A DNA stretch of 64,000 nt from Moniliophthora roreri (GCA_001466705.2 LATX02000200.1:992001-1056000), one strand, 5' to 3'. Counted from the first letter of the stretch, positions 10,747 through 23,359 are shown. A program made the numbers and translations. The notes: generated by a model not told the origin, from the sequence alone.

Positions 10747-13715
10747 ATGTCTTTGCGTCGAACATACAGCAGGAGGCCGGCCAAACGCAGAGCGGAATCC
10801 GAACAGCAACTGGACATACAGAAGAAACCAAAACTCGACTCTGAACTACCATCATCTCCGAAACTTGCTCGGGATCTTTCCCATATATTCGACGATGCAG
10901 CGGCATCCTTGGCTTCATCCAGCAAGCCTGCACCATCATCACCGACCAAAGTGGCAAAGCGTATGCTTGGGAGATCCAAGACAGACTCCCTAATAAATAG
11001 TGAACCCAACACTCCTAGAACGAGTCGGATCTTGGACCGGACAGCTTCGTTACCCAGCGGATTTGGAACCCCTTCCAGTTCGAAACCAGTACCTTCTCAC
11101 TCCTTACCAGCATCACCCGCAAAACCTCCACCAGAAATCCCGGCGTCACCAAAAAGAGCGGTATCCCATAAACGAACTTATGCTGGGAAATCACGCACTT
11201 TCCTAGTCGCGCTACCTGTCGACCCGTCTCTTACGTCGTTGGAGCAGTCGGTACCCACTGAAGATGAATACCTGAACCACGAATCTTACACCTCTCTCCG
11301 TACTCGTTGGGGTATAGACAACTCCGAGGATGACCCATATCCTATTGATGCCCAAGATGACCAACCGAATTCAGCGGCTGGCTCACCTTCAAAAGGCAAA
11401 GGGAAAGGGAGAACGACCAAGGGCAAGCTTCAGGAAAAGCCAGCTGTTCTGCCGCCGGATATTGTGAAGCCGTTGAAGAGCATCACAGAGATACGAAACA
11501 AGGGCGAAAGTCGGCGGTTCTTGGATGAAGTTGGGTATCTCCTTGAAGGAATGGAGAAGGATGAGACTTCGGCGCTGAGGAGGACAAGGTGCGTTGCTAG
11601 CTCATTGCACGCTTCAAGTTCTCATATAATTCAACAGTGCACTGGAGATCGCAAACCGCCTCTGTGAAGCCGACTTCGCGAGGAAGGCCAAAGCGGCCGA
11701 TTTCCTCATGCGGACCTGGGAGGCTTTCATCGAAGCTGGGGCTGGGAATGGCGAGGACAAGGTGAGCTACGCCCCGCCTTCCTGGTGCGACTAACCAACC
11801 CTACAAACAGATCTTTGATATTCTTTTCGCACTCTTTTGTGCTCTAGTGTCTAGAGACCTTAGCTCCTTGACCGACCTCGTACAACGTGCTCAAGTGCCT
11901 GGGTCTTCAAAGAGCGCATTCCCATCTCCCTTCGTCACCAATCTATTCTCTCTTCTTTCCTGCTGGACGCCTGCATCCGACCCCTTGTATGCCATATCTC
12001 AGCCGTTCACGACTGATACTCAGCTCAGGAAATTGGGTATGATGAAGAACGACCGCTTTCTGGTAAGACTTGCACACTTTCTTGCGCTCCTATCAATATT
12101 GATTCATCCGCGGTAGCTACAATCCATCCACACCACCATTGTATCAAGGTCGGGCCTGTTTTCAGTCCATACTAATGTTCGTCAATCCGATCATCTGAAA
12201 CCTTTGGCTGACTCTTAACTTTTTTTAGGTCTCCAGCCTCTTGCTTGTTACTCATACGCTATCCCTAATCCCGTCAACGTACCTCTCGCCAACCCGTCAC
12301 TTCAAAACCTTACTGCAGTGCATGGAAAGCAGCTTACAGCCTCTGATCATAGAGCCTTTAGACGGGCCAGTCAATGGCAAGAGCCACACTAACGGGTATA
12401 CCCAAGGTTCAGGGCAAGTCCCGTTTGCCATGATTCAAGGCCTACTGGGTATGCTCGACGCCTACCTGTTGAAACAATGGTATCATGAGAATAACGAAGC
12501 GGACCTCGAAGAAGCGCTGGACGGTGCGAGAGAGGAATGGCTGGCCGCAGGCTTGATTGGATTAGGTGTGCATGCCGAGGCGGCCTGTACAGGCAGAAAA
12601 GCGCTCGAGCTGGATGATCACGACCATGTGGATGTTGGTATGTGGATTTCGGTACCATTTCATGTTTCTAAAGATGCTCATTGGAACTGATAGCTTCGGC
12701 CAACAAATGCACCGAGCTATTATTCCGCGTCCTGGTCAGCCTTACACATGGTGATCACGACTGGAGTGCCAGTTTTGTTCGTGATCCAAATGCATTGTCG
12801 TTTATGATCCGTGAGATCTGTAGAGCGGACACTGCTCGACGGAGTGGGAGTGCAAGTGGGAGGAATGGTGTGGACAAGCGACGGAACAAGGGCAAACAAC
12901 CAGTCAAGATGGAGATTCTCGATCTCACAGATACCGACGATGAAGATAATGATACAAAGGATGGTGCCCTCGACCAGTCACATCCTAGTTCACGGTACTC
13001 TGCAACCGAGGCCTTGGATCGACTATGCTTGGCCCTGGGGTTATTGACAAATCTGGTACAAGTGGTTGATAGTGCGAGGGATGTTATGAGGGAAACTAGT
13101 ATGTACTTTGTCTTTGCGAGGTCGTTGCGATGGAGTTGATCACTTACCTCGGTAGAGATCGACCCGAAATGCTTCCAAAAAGCCAAACCATGCATCACCA
13201 CTTGCGTCTGTTCCAATCCCACCAGCATCCTCAGCATCCTTACAGACGTATACCGAAGCCAAATTCCCCAAACACATCCCAAATACAAGGCCGAACCTCG
13301 ATCTCCATCTGAGGAGCTTGCTTCTATGAAAGTTGAGGAAGCAGAGGCTGATGCGGACGCTTCATTCTTGCTCGGTCATATCTCGATTCTTTTTGGCCTT
13401 TTGATGTTGGACAGCCGGGCTAATCAAGATATCATCGTCAATGCTCTACCTTCCAACTCTGGATCTAGATGGTCAAAGTTGGATCGAATGCTGGATAATG
13501 CGAAAGCTCTAGGAACGTTCTATACTGCTATTAGTCGACAGATGGCTAGGGATGATAGAGAGCGAGAAGCGGACGAGGAAGAAGAGGAGGATGAGGAGTA
13601 CCAAGAGAGAAACGTCAATGGTAGGGAAGGACGTATGAGCGATGCAGCGAGAGGAGCGAACATTGCGCAAGACGTGATCTTGTTTTTGGAACGCCTTAGA
13701 GATACTACAAGGTAG
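10747..13715 (+). CDS. WAPL: WAPL-like cohesin release factor
   Basis: The chosen start at 10747 gives MSLRRTYSRRPAKRR; an in-frame Met 15 nt upstream is possible. About 230 disordered Ser/Pro/Lys-rich residues precede the WAPL domain, which opens with KSITEIRNKGESRRFLDEVG and continues across an intron into ALRRTSALEIANRLCEADFA and RKAKAADFL. Later exons give DILFALFCALVSRDL, QLRKLGMMKNDRFL, NKCTELLFRVLVSLTHGD, ILSILTDVYRSQIP and the C-terminal LLGHISILFGLLMLDSRANQ to VILFLERLRDTTR. Seven exons are needed, with short introns. Family role: WAPL with PDS5 opens cohesin rings and removes them from chromatin in prophase and interphase. The head-to-head partner BIR1 acts at the same mitotic centromeres. 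Confidence 0.85.
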
Positions 13716-14288
13716 CTTACAGTCACGAGTATCTCGGATCGCTTGTATGGACTCGCTCTTTTTGGCTCTCAACTTTAGGGTTTAACGAGTGACATTTCGG
13801 GTGACCTGCATGCAACAATGGCAGTAGCAATGGTCGTGCAGTCAGGGCGGTGGAAACCGGCGGGACGTAAAGTTAGTGACCACAGCTATCAACCCTCTCA
13901 GATGTTATGTAGATATTGCCGAAGTGTTTGATCACGGTACCCAGAAGAGCATGATGATACACGCGGGTATGGTTTTTGAAGAATACACTATGGTCAAGGC
14001 GGATGGGTATATCGTTTATGGTAGAACCAGGGACGTAGAGGACAGTATAGACAAGAATCAAACTCGGCGGGCTGCCAATGATTCAAAAGTCAAGACGACG
14101 CAAACGCTACGATCGCAACTACTAGGCTTTCCGAACAGAGCGTGTTTGCTGTTTTGCGTTCCAAGCAGGTTCGTGGCGATCCTAGAAAGACGGGACTCGG
14201 AGGACTACAGAAAGTAAAAACGCGAGAAGTATTTCTCTATAGCAGTTATATCGTACGCTGCAGAAATGGTAAGCAATTGTAGCTTGAA
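13716..14288. other. Intergenic between convergent genes, no gene seen
   Basis: WAPL (+) and the BTB gene (-) converge here. A 113-codon plus-strand frame (13876-14217) has no recognised motif and is not supported. Confidence 0.45.
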
Positions 14289-15602
14289 TTAGTCGTTGAC
14301 GATACTCACAGCAGCCATTGACCACTCCTGGCAAACCGTACGAAGACGAGTGTCTCTAGCCTTGCTGCAATCCAGACATGTGATATTAGATGTAGCCTCC
14401 ATGATAGTTTCCTTGATTACGCTCGTCGCAATACCTAGATTATATGAGGTCAATAAGGGGATGATCTTAGATAATGAAGTTTGTACATACCAGCGTTTAA
14501 ATTCCAGACCAAGAGAGAAGCAGCGCGATTCCAGGCCTGTTTCAACACCTGCTGATTCGAGAACCCACACTGACTGGTAGGATTGTGCAGTGCTGGTTCA
14601 ACAGATAAGAGGGTTTTCAGGTGTGCTTTTCTCTTCTCCAACATCTCGAATAATCTCTCGAGATACACCGGGCCGATACGCCCAACCATAGCCGGACTGA
14701 TGGTGTTCAAGTCGACTGCGAGAAGATGGGAAGACGTGGATACGGCTAGCTCGTCCATGCCGTATGAAGCAGCGAGAGCGTACATTTCAAGGGGATAACT
14801 GGGGGCACATGTGAGCAGGTATTTGAACATGTATGTACGCGGCTGAATGCAGGCCCTTGGATCGACGCCATACTGCGGAAGGAGACTGATGCCGTAGACG
14901 ACTGTCTGGACGTCTGATCGGTTTGTAGGACTCCGTGAGGTAATCCCTGGACTTCTACCATCGGATGGAATGTCGTATATGACCTGCAACATAATCTGCA
15001 ACTCGGTGGAGAAAAGTTTCGGGATGTAGACAAGGCGATTAAGGCTGTCCTTGGCTTGCAGAGGAAGGAGTCCGTTGAAGCCGTTGTTGGAGGCCTTACA
15101 CAGTGTGGCCTCGTCAACATAGAATATGACGGAGTCGAACGACAGCAGGATGAAGTCGGGGGGTAACCTACCCGCTGGCATGGGTGGAAACATGGGCGAC
15201 ATTGATATGGTGCTTTTACTACCGCTGCCGAATTTCTGTTGTGAAGGGGAACTTGCAGAAGGCGAATTTGGGTTTGAGCTGGGGGACTAAGCCACGAGTT
15301 AGTTATGTAGAATGGGCCGTGACAATATATACAGCACGTACGAGGAGCGAAGCCGCGCCGTCAGTATATGTCATTCCAAATTGAGGTTCCAAATTGCTGT
15401 TGTACGCAGGGTCAGCGTCCTTGAAACATGCAATGAGTTGGTGAACTCACTTTAAAGAACCCCAGTAAGATGCGGCTTCTAGATCAGCAGACTCTTTAAG
15501 AGCTGAAGGTGTAATCCAGTCCTCGAGAGGTAGGGAAGCATTTGGGCTCAAGTCTGGATTCCAATCTGGGTTCCAATCTGGGTTCCAGTCGAGGTTCATC
15601 AT
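14289..15602 (-). CDS. BTB/POZ-domain protein
   Basis: The start at 15602 gives MMNLDWNPDWNPDWNPD, then introns lead through NLEPQFGMTYTDGAASLL and a Ser-rich segment to the BTB core: PPDFILLSFDSVIFYVDEAT, LCKASNNGFNGLLP, VYIPKLFSTELQIMLQVIYD. After it comes a BACK-like helical region: YMFKYLLTCAPSYPLEMYAL, AASYGMDELAVSTSSHLLAV, RIGPVYLERLFEMLEKRK. The last exon ends CLDCSKARDTRLRTVCQEW to SIVND. This is the expanded Agaricomycete BTB family. Some BTB proteins bind Cullin-3, but that is not shown for this group. It is divergent from the F-box gene across 426 bp. Confidence 0.8.
15552..15590 (-). repeat. 12-nt tandem repeat coding DWNP
   Basis: A 12-nt unit (minus strand gattggaaccca and variants) is repeated about 3.5 times in exon 1 of the BTB gene and encodes DWNP DWNP DWNP D. 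It is likely slippage-prone, so repeat number may differ among strains. Confidence 0.75.
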
Positions 15603-16028
15603 GGTTTGCAAGAGAGTAAGACTTGGCCTATGGCCAGAACTTTTAAGTAAAAATGAATGCTCACCAAATATTCTTCCACGCCTTTAGCAAACCTCGTGCT
15701 TCGATCAGCCTATTTCTCCGCTCCACGGCATCCTCCAGCAGGAAACATACACGACCTGAACCTTTCAACCACAAAATCCGAGTTTGACGACCTAAGTAGA
15801 GCAATTCTTGCACCTTTTGTGAAGGATGTCTACAGGCGGGATATTGTAAAGAATTCAGGCCTCGCAGCTGCAGATATAGAGGTCACTGGTCAAGCATTCA
15901 GGGTCAGGTCCATGTTTGTGGCAGTGCTGGCCGGTGGAGTGGGATCGTGATCAATGATCGAGCCAATCAGAATCCGCCCGATCTCCTCACCACTCCAGTA
16001 CCCCAGGACGTCTTTTCCTCTCATCGCC
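15603..16028. promoter_or_regulatory. Divergent promoter region, BTB / F-box
   Basis: 426 bp lie between two diverging start codons. A 97-codon plus-strand frame (15657-15950) covers most of it but has no recognisable motif and probably is not a gene. Confidence 0.4.
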
Positions 16029-17828
16029 ATGGCTTTTTGTCAGCAAAATCCCACTGATGATGGCACTGGAATCACCCTGTGCGATATCTGTGGGCATAGA
16101 TTTCACTCACCTCGTCCTCAACCGGTTCCAATGGAAATACTTCATCCGGATTACATACCTTCAGCATCAGAAATATCTCAGATATGCAGGGTTATAGGGG
16201 AAGAGGAAGAGGAATTGAAAGAGTACGAGTCAGAGATATCAAGGCTTCGTACAGTTCTGGACAAGTTGGAGGCGGAGAGATTAGATTTGAAAGGTCGAAT
16301 CAGATATCGCAAGTGCGTGGTATCTCCAATACGCCGCATCCCCAACGAGCTGTGGACAATCATTTTCGATTTCTTGTGTGTGGACAGACCTGGGCTCCAA
16401 TCCCAAACTCTAAATTTGGCTGCCTGGCACCTTTCTCAGGTCTGTTCACGCTGGAGAAGATTAGTCAACTCGTTGCCTCACTTGTGGTCGGATATTACAT
16501 TTGATATATACAGACCTACGTCCAAGGCCATGATGTTGCTTGAGCTGTGTCTCAAGTACTCCGACATGCACCCTTTGAGGCTCAGGATATACGACGGGAT
16601 AAACGGGAGGAGTACCGGTCCTCCAGAGCCCCCCGAACTGGAGACCTATATGGGAAGAAACGGTCTTGCGTCTTTCCGTACCCTAATGCTGCACATGACA
16701 CGATGCAGGCATCTTGAACTCGATGTTCATTGGAGGGTGCTATCTCGCATTGGAGACACTGTTGATGTTTCCTTTCCCCTCTTACAAGCATTCTCATGCA
16801 AAACACTTTTCGAAACCGAAGAACACGGCACTCAATGGTTCTGGCGGGCCATCCATGCTGCACCCCAGCTGAGAGTCGTTTATACCAGGTCTATCGTTGG
16901 CTTCGATAGGTTCCCATTTCACCAGCTCATCTCATTGCAAGTCGATTACGTCGGCGATATCAACCATGCCCTCCATGTGCTCGAGATCTCCCCAAATCTC
17001 CAGTCCCTTGCAATATACGACGGGTCCGTTCCTTTTTCGAGTCAGCCCAACCTAGGCTTCATGCAAAACAGCCATTTCACCGCTTCTGCACTCCAGTCCT
17101 TGTCCATTTCCCTCGGCACAAGCCCAACGCGATACATCCCCTTCTTCGCCTATCTCTCTATGCCCGCGCTGCGCAAGCTAGAGATTGATATTCAAAACAC
17201 TTTTCGCGATGACATACAAACGTGGAGACAACCCTTACATGGAATGCTACAAAGATCACCTCACTTGCAGTACGTCCATCTAGTCCTCGACGTTTTCTCG
17301 GAAACACCGTTTTTGGAAATATTGCAGGCCTCCCCCAACCTATTAAACCTCGAGGTGGAAGTTGGCTACCAAATCAGATCCCATGTTGCAGTTGCAGTTA
17401 CACCATCTCCAGAAGTGTTGGGATTCCTATCCAGACTTACAATACACGAGGATCCGTCTCCAGCCGCGGAAGCGGTCGCAATCTTCCCTAAATTGACCAA
17501 TGTCTTCATCACGGAGAGGGCGAAGGAGATTGACTACCAGAGCCAAGAGCAATTTGCGGACAAATGTTTGCGTTTGGTAGAATCAAGGAGTGCCTCTTCA
17601 GACGGTCGTATAGCGCCTATTCGTTGCTTCGGAATACGCTTGGTGAAAACCGATTTTGGGGTCGTGCACCATGATATGGCATTGGGAAACCTCATGATGA
17701 AAGAGTTGCCTCTCTGCCAGTCTCCTGCGCTCATGGAAAGAGCCGCAAATTTGAAGAGGAAGGGAATACACTTCTGGTGCCTCGCCAGAGAGTTCAAGTA
17801 TGTAGCGCCGGATATCTCGACTATGTAG
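16029..17828 (+). CDS. F-box protein with N-terminal CxxC motif and coiled coil (Agaricomycete type)
   Basis: A single exon of about 599 residues. The chosen start at 16029 is MAFCQQNPTDDGTGITLCDI; an in-frame Met at 15954 would add 25 residues. The order is a small CDICGHRFH zinc-like motif, a coiled coil (ELKEYESEISRLRTVLDKLE), the F-box (SPIRRIPNELWTIIFDFLC to LSQVCSRWRRLVNSLPHLWS), then leucine-rich repeats such as HALHVLEISPNLQSLAIYD and LHGMLQRSPHLQYVHLVLDV. This is the common expanded F-box/LRR family of mushroom genomes. A decayed relative lies 180 bp downstream in the same orientation. Confidence 0.85.
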   Translation: MAFCQQNPTDDGTGITLCDICGHRFHSPRPQPVPMEILHPDYIPSASEISQICRVIGEEEEELKEYESEISRLRTVLDKLEAERLDLKGRIRYRKCVVSPIRRIPNELWTIIFDFLCVDRPGLQSQTLNLAAWHLSQVCSRWRRLVNSLPHLWSDITFDIYRPTSKAMMLLELCLKYSDMHPLRLRIYDGINGRSTGPPEPPELETYMGRNGLASFRTLMLHMTRCRHLELDVHWRVLSRIGDTVDVSFPLLQAFSCKTLFETEEHGTQWFWRAIHAAPQLRVVYTRSIVGFDRFPFHQLISLQVDYVGDINHALHVLEISPNLQSLAIYDGSVPFSSQPNLGFMQNSHFTASALQSLSISLGTSPTRYIPFFAYLSMPALRKLEIDIQNTFRDDIQTWRQPLHGMLQRSPHLQYVHLVLDVFSETPFLEILQASPNLLNLEVEVGYQIRSHVAVAVTPSPEVLGFLSRLTIHEDPSPAAEAVAIFPKLTNVFITERAKEIDYQSQEQFADKCLRLVESRSASSDGRIAPIRCFGIRLVKTDFGVVHHDMALGNLMMKELPLCQSPALMERAANLKRKGIHFWCLAREFKYVAPDISTM

Positions 17829-18005
17829 ACATAAAAATTGATGCGCAGTAGTAATACATCATCTGCTTCGCATAGAATCTCAGAATTCGTCCGCCAAGGC
17901 TTGATCGAAGCAGTCCGCAGCCCTAACCCTACGCGTCAAGACTGCTCAGGATGCTAACCACTGCCCAACCTCAGTAACATCTTATGGTTTCGCGACTCAA
18001 TTCGA

Positions 18006-18486
18006 ATGTTATCACGCATCACACTTTGTGACAAATGCAATCACAGTATCCCTTCACGCTCCCCGCCCCCCATACGCCCACACCACCTCACATGCTTCAT
18101 TCGGAGTACAACCCTTCAGCGCTTCAGCTTCCGATATATCGTTCATTTCAGACGAGGAACGACTTGTAGAGAACTATGACGCAGAGAATTCACGCCTACG
18201 TGCTGCTGTAGACAAGCTGGAGAATGAGAAGTCGCTCGTACAACAGCAGTGTCAGGAGCGCCGAGCTGCCGTCATCGAATTCCTCGTGAAGCTTACAGTC
18301 CCACCTCGCAATTCTTCTCTACTTCCTTTTCCAGTGCTCGCTCCAGAGTTGGAACGTTTGGCCATTTTGCGATCACTCGCGACAGGCACTGTCGTCTGCA
18401 GGTATCGTAGAAAAGTTCGTGGAGATGGCAAGGGGTCAAGAAGCAAGACTCGGCTCGCCGCTGTAGGGCTTGACAGACATGTCTGA
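18006..18486 (+). pseudogene. Decayed F-box paralogue (frameshifted, lacks F-box)
   Basis: From 18006 one frame reads MLSRITLCDKCNHSIPSRSP, matching the ITLCDICGHRFHSPRP start of the intact F-box gene at 16029. About 100 bp on, the similarity continues in another frame: ASASDISFISDEERLVENYD and AENSRLRAAVDKLENEK, matching the SASEIS...EYESEISRLRTVLDKLE coiled coil. A +1/+2 frameshift therefore separates them. The F-box motif (PIRRIPNELW) is not readable in the expected place and the LRR part is absent. It is a tandem duplicate that has decayed. Confidence 0.75.
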
Positions 18487-19285
18487 GGAATGCCACTTTA
18501 GATTGGGGCTTGCCAGTGTCGCAGCGCGTTCATACATCAATGTGCGACCCTTCTCTACTTACCCGAATCGAGAACTTGGAGAGGGATGGAACTTCTTTGT
18601 TTTGTGATGGCGTCAGTTTTTGAGTCATGAAACAGGCGCGGACGTAGTAGATAAAGAACCGTTTGTAACTCAGTTTCTGATGCCCCGCCTGAGAGCTCAA
18701 ATGTGTAACAGTCAAGTAACAGTGTAGCACAATATGTGCTTTGGGAACAGACATAATGGGGTGGCCCATCCACGTAACTCGAACGCAGTTGAACACCATA
18801 GCGATGCAAGTTACTATCGTCGCCTTGAGGAACCTACAATTCCACTGTTTCAAGGGTGAGCTGATAAAGAGTCATAGCGTTGGGAGAGAAAGACCCAAAT
18901 GCTTTTTGACCTAGTCGCTTTATGTACGGGATCATATAAATATCGAAGAAAACCTTCAAACCTTCCATTCTTTCACCACGGGTTAACGGATCGCCTCCAG
19001 GAATTGACGAAGTAACCATTTTATTGATGACAATGGCGAGCCTATAAATACTGTGTGCACCTTCGTCGTAATGGCCAAGACGTGATTCGCTTCCAACTAA
19101 ATGAAATGAGGAACGACGGTGGAACATGTAACGACCTTAAGCTTGCAACACCCACGCACACACAAATGCTAAACGCTAATGGTCTGTGTGAATTCGCGCA
19201 ACGTTGCTACAGTAATTCCGCCAATAGCACCCTCAGGTTTATAAGGATTGGACAATTTTCTGCTCGTCCCAAAAACACACGTCTA
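18487..19285. other. Intergenic, one unexplained minus-strand frame
   Basis: No recognised gene. A minus-strand frame (19127-18834) ends with a peptide-like stretch (RMEGLKVFFDIYMIPYIKRL) that looks more protein-like than its surroundings but matches nothing I know. It could be an exon of a decayed gene. Confidence 0.3.
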
Positions 19286-22200
19286 CTAACCCAGATTGAC
19301 GTCAACCTCCATAGCAGCTCCGCCCTCTACATCTACATCTTCACCATCCTCGGCTACCGTCTGCTTGTAACTCGACTCTAACGCCGGTAGATAGTAGTTC
19401 ATCTTCCACATAGTCCCAATAGACATATCCGCGTGATCAAAGGCGAAAGCAACCACGCCTTTGAATGAACCAAACCCAGTACTGGACTCCGCATCCCCTT
19501 CTTGTTCCAATTTATACTTGGGAGTCTTCGGGTAACGTGCAGAGAAGTGCGTGAGGAGCAAATTCTGAGCATTGATTCTAGAGCCAAGATTGAATTTCAA
19601 CAAGCCTGGGTGATGAGATTGAGGGCACGAACCTTCTACCAATGTCCAATGCTTGTCCCAGGGTACTATGTGCTTTTTTAGCAGCTAGCTCTTCTTGGTC
19701 GTCGGCCATGGTCGCTTCATGAATGAGAAGGGTAGCACCATGAGATGCATAGACAAGCGAGTCAGCTGGCATCGTATCGCCAGAGAAGCTGTTTCCTAAT
19801 GTAAGAATAGATATTTTCAAAGAATTGCACATAGACATACGCAATGCTCCAGCCGTCGTTATGCCTGAGTACACAGCCATAGCATCTCGTTCGGTGGCGT
19901 ACATCAGCAGTAGTAAAACTCTTGAGACCTAGGCTCTTGCAGAGCTGTTCGGCATTCTGTTTGGACCTAGACTTTTGGATCAGTAAAGGAAAGAGACGTT
20001 ATAGTGTCACTCACAGATTGATATCCAACCATGGTTCATCGCCGCCCACAGACCACATGCCGAAAGGTGGATAACTTTCTCTTTTTCTGTAATGAAGCGC
20101 GTCGCTCAGGACAGTAACAACTCCGTTTTCCGAGGGATCGCTATTCACTCCTATATCCAAAAGATCAGACAACTCTCTCAAGTAGAGATGCACAGAGCGG
20201 ATGGCTACAAGGTATAGCGGTTCAGTTGGTTGAGGAATAAGCTGAGAAGACTCGTCCGTAAGCACGCCGAGACAAGAACTAACTAAACATACCTCTTTTC
20301 GCTTTGAAAGCACTTGAGCGAGACCCATATGGTGATCACCGTGTATATGGCTGATGTATATACATCGAAGATCCTTGAGAACGCGATAAATGTTCATTTC
20401 GTTCTTCTCATCCGTCCCAAAATGTCGAATAAGTTGACCCCAAGTGCCCTCCCCACAATCCAGTAGTACGTTTCCGTAGTTCGGGATCATGATTAATGTA
20501 CCGGAGACTTGACAAAAAAGTCAGTCTATCTTGGCAAGAAACGAGACAAGTTCGTACCATTCCTGTATTTACTTGGAATCGCGCTTCCAGTACCTAACGT
20601 GATGATCCGCACATCTGCACCTTTCGGGATACTCTTGTGATCCATCTCACTCTGAGCCCGAGCAACCTGTTTCTTCGCCTCGTCAAAGCATTGTTGGGTG
20701 TCGGCCGAGTATTCTATTCCAGCAGGAGAGGTGACCACTGGATGGAACAGATCAAAGGTTGCTGCCTCTTCGTCAGGAATAGGCGGGCCTGCGGGACGCA
20801 TGGATGTCTGAAGATTCGCGACCATCAAATGCACGTTTTTGGGGAGATCCGTAACAGCTGAATGCATGAGGTGAGACCTTGCGCGTCGAAATGGAGATAC
20901 TTCCACGTACCGGACAACTCTTTCTTAGGAGTCAGGTTGTAGCTGGGGACTCGGAATATCTCGGGGTCCAACTCAGAGAGGCGCAGCTGATTGTAAGCTG
21001 CACTGGTAAAAGTGACGGGATCTGGACTGTGTTCGCGGGAAGAGACAATGTGCTGAGAAATACTATCAATCAACCCGAAAAGCAAGCATCAAAACATCAA
21101 TGTACCTGTGTATTTTCCCAGAAGCCTCTCATGAACTCCCTGTATCTCGCATCCTCAAGAACCCCATCACCCAGGATATGGTAGACAGCTCGAACAGCAT
21201 ACTCTTTCAAGTCTTCCTCATCACTAGATCGAAACTTCTTGTAAAAAGGTGAGTTGGTGAATGGTCGAGTCGCGGATGGAATGTGTGCAGGTGTGGGTAC
21301 ATCCATTATGATTACCGCCTACGCGATTGCATTGTCAGCATCTCGAGCAACGAAAGCACGCAAAAAAAAAAAGAAAAACTCACACCCGGCACATCGGAGG
21401 GGCCAAGGACATCCTCCGGCCTAACAGTCCTCTCGATAGTCTTCTTCTTGGGTTTTCCCTGATCGTCGACGCCATCATCGACCTCAACAGTAAATGTTAT
21501 AGATTCTCCCTGTGTGAGTCGAGATCGGTCACGACCTTTGGGAACACCAAGTTCCAACGCCTTGGCCACGTCGAATTTCCCACGCACGCGAGGACCGACG
21601 ATGACATATGCAGCATTACATTGCGAAGGCCGAGGCGAATGCGGAAGTCCAACGGTCACCGGTAGAGAGTAAGTCGGAAGCTGGGAATAAAAGCCAGGCG
21701 GAATGTTGGAGCGGCGATACTCGTCTACCTGAATGGAAAGAGCTCGTTAAATGTTCGATGTGGCGAGAGTGAATGAACGTACACTGGTCTCATCTACTTC
21801 CAAGGTTTCTTTGACACCGCCTTTTTGTTTGCCTTTCTTCTTCAAAGGCTTACCCTTGTCGGCCTTGGGTCGTTTGGGAAACATGATATCCACTATCAAA
21901 CTACGCCAAGATTGCGCCATTTCACCGACCAGCTCGCAAGGAGTGAAATTCGGCTTTCCGATCTTCTCTTGCAGTGCATTATCGGCCTGAGTTTTCTTCG
22001 TGTCCGTGTGCGCTCGTTTAGTGGGTGGTTGCTCACTTGAAGTCGAATCTGACGTAGGAGAGCGTTTACGCTTCAGCGTATCAGAAACATCCAATGGGTC
22101 TGATGACGCTTCCGGGAAGGGTACATCGCTAGATGGATACACTGGGATACTGTAGACTGTGATGTTTTCGTCTTTGAACACGGCTTCTGGTTTCGACGTA

Positions 22201-22803
22201 TTATTCAGGAAGAAAGGTGTTTCTGAAGGGATGACTGGTATTGAATCTCTGTAGGAAAATCAACCAAAAGTCCAAGCTGAATTAGAGACTCGACCTACCT
22301 GTACACATACATCCGCATCGAAGCTAAATAATGTTTCAATCCAGGCGGGCCAACGACATCCATTCTTGGAGGAGTTGCCTCAGCAAAACTCATGATGAGC
22401 CCTAGCAGATAACGATCATGAATCAGCACGTATGCAACTAAAAAGTCTTTTCCAATAACTCACCAGGCAATCCTCCGGCCCTCTGCGGCGACACTCCAGT
22501 GAAAAACAGCCCTTTCGTCCGCCTCCAATTCTTCTTGCTTTGCTTGAACGCTCTGTTCGTGTTCTCTCCGGCATTAAAAAGGTACTTTGCTGAGTCAAAG
22601 GTGAAGACCAGCGTTGGTTCCGTATCAGAAGACACGGTCGACAGGACAGAAACCGACCAATGCATGGCTCTTCGTTCCACAGGTTGCAAACTGCTTGAAA
22701 AACGGGGACGAGACGGGGAGGGAGCTCTGAGAGGTCTAAGGCATAGAGGAAGAGATTTTGACCAGCAAAATATACTGGCCAGTTTGAACTTTTCTGCGGT
22801 CAA
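19286..22803 (-). CDS. TRZ1: tRNase Z, long form (TRZ1/ELAC2-like)
   Basis: The N-terminal half has YLFNAGENTNRAFKQSKKNW and KGLFFTGVSPQRAGGLPG, the family's degenerate metallo-beta-lactamase half. The C-terminal half carries the active centre: RIITLGTGSAIPSKYRN, GNVLLDCGEGTWGQLIRHFG, the zinc-binding HIHGDHHMGL, YSGDTMPADSL, LLIHEATMADDQEELAAKKA and LLTHFSARYP. The protein ends in a Glu/Asp-rich tail. It removes 3' trailers from pre-tRNAs. Two in-frame starts exist. Met at 22803 adds 46 residues rich in Arg/Ser/Leu with almost no acid (FCWSKSLPLCLRPLRAPSPS), like a mitochondrial presequence. Met at 22665 (MHWSVSVLSTVSSD) starts directly before the enzyme fold. About ten exons are needed. Confidence 0.9.
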
Positions 22804-23359
22804 ACTGATTCGACTCTTTGGGTGTCAGGTGGTACAGGTTCCAAATATGGGTCAAATTTAAGCGCCGGTCGTCGTCTCGCTCCGGCGAGCGGAACTCGAT
22901 TCATCGTCTTGTACGAATGTCGGGTCAGGTTGCGAGGTGGAATTTATTAGCCATTGATCAATCTATCGTACTGCACGGCCGCGGGCATGAGGCGTAATCA
23001 ATCTATTCAAAGCAAGGTTTAAATTTCATTATTGATACACCATCAGACTGCTACACTTGCTACAAAAAATATGTAACAGCTATAGTGATTGGAGATAGAA
23101 GCACCTCGCAACAGACTGCGAAGGGGCCTACCCCTCCGAAGGTTTTTCTTAATTAAGCCTACGTCCGCCCGGTGAGTCTTGAATCGGGGCCCTGGCCATA
23201 GTTACCACCTCAGTCGCGCCATTAAATTGCCTCATGCGATTGGTTTTCTGCTTCTCTGTTCAACGAAGGCTGTTATAGCTTGATATTAACTATGATAACA
23301 CGTCAGGCAACTTCACAACTCCCAGCGACTCGGAGCAGAATCCTCCCCCACTGTAACTG
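22804..23359. promoter_or_regulatory. Divergent promoter region, tRNase Z / kinase-RhoGEF
   Basis: 556 bp lie between diverging genes. No RNA gene is seen. A 120-codon plus-strand frame runs antisense to the tRNase Z N-terminus and is a shadow. Confidence 0.4.
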
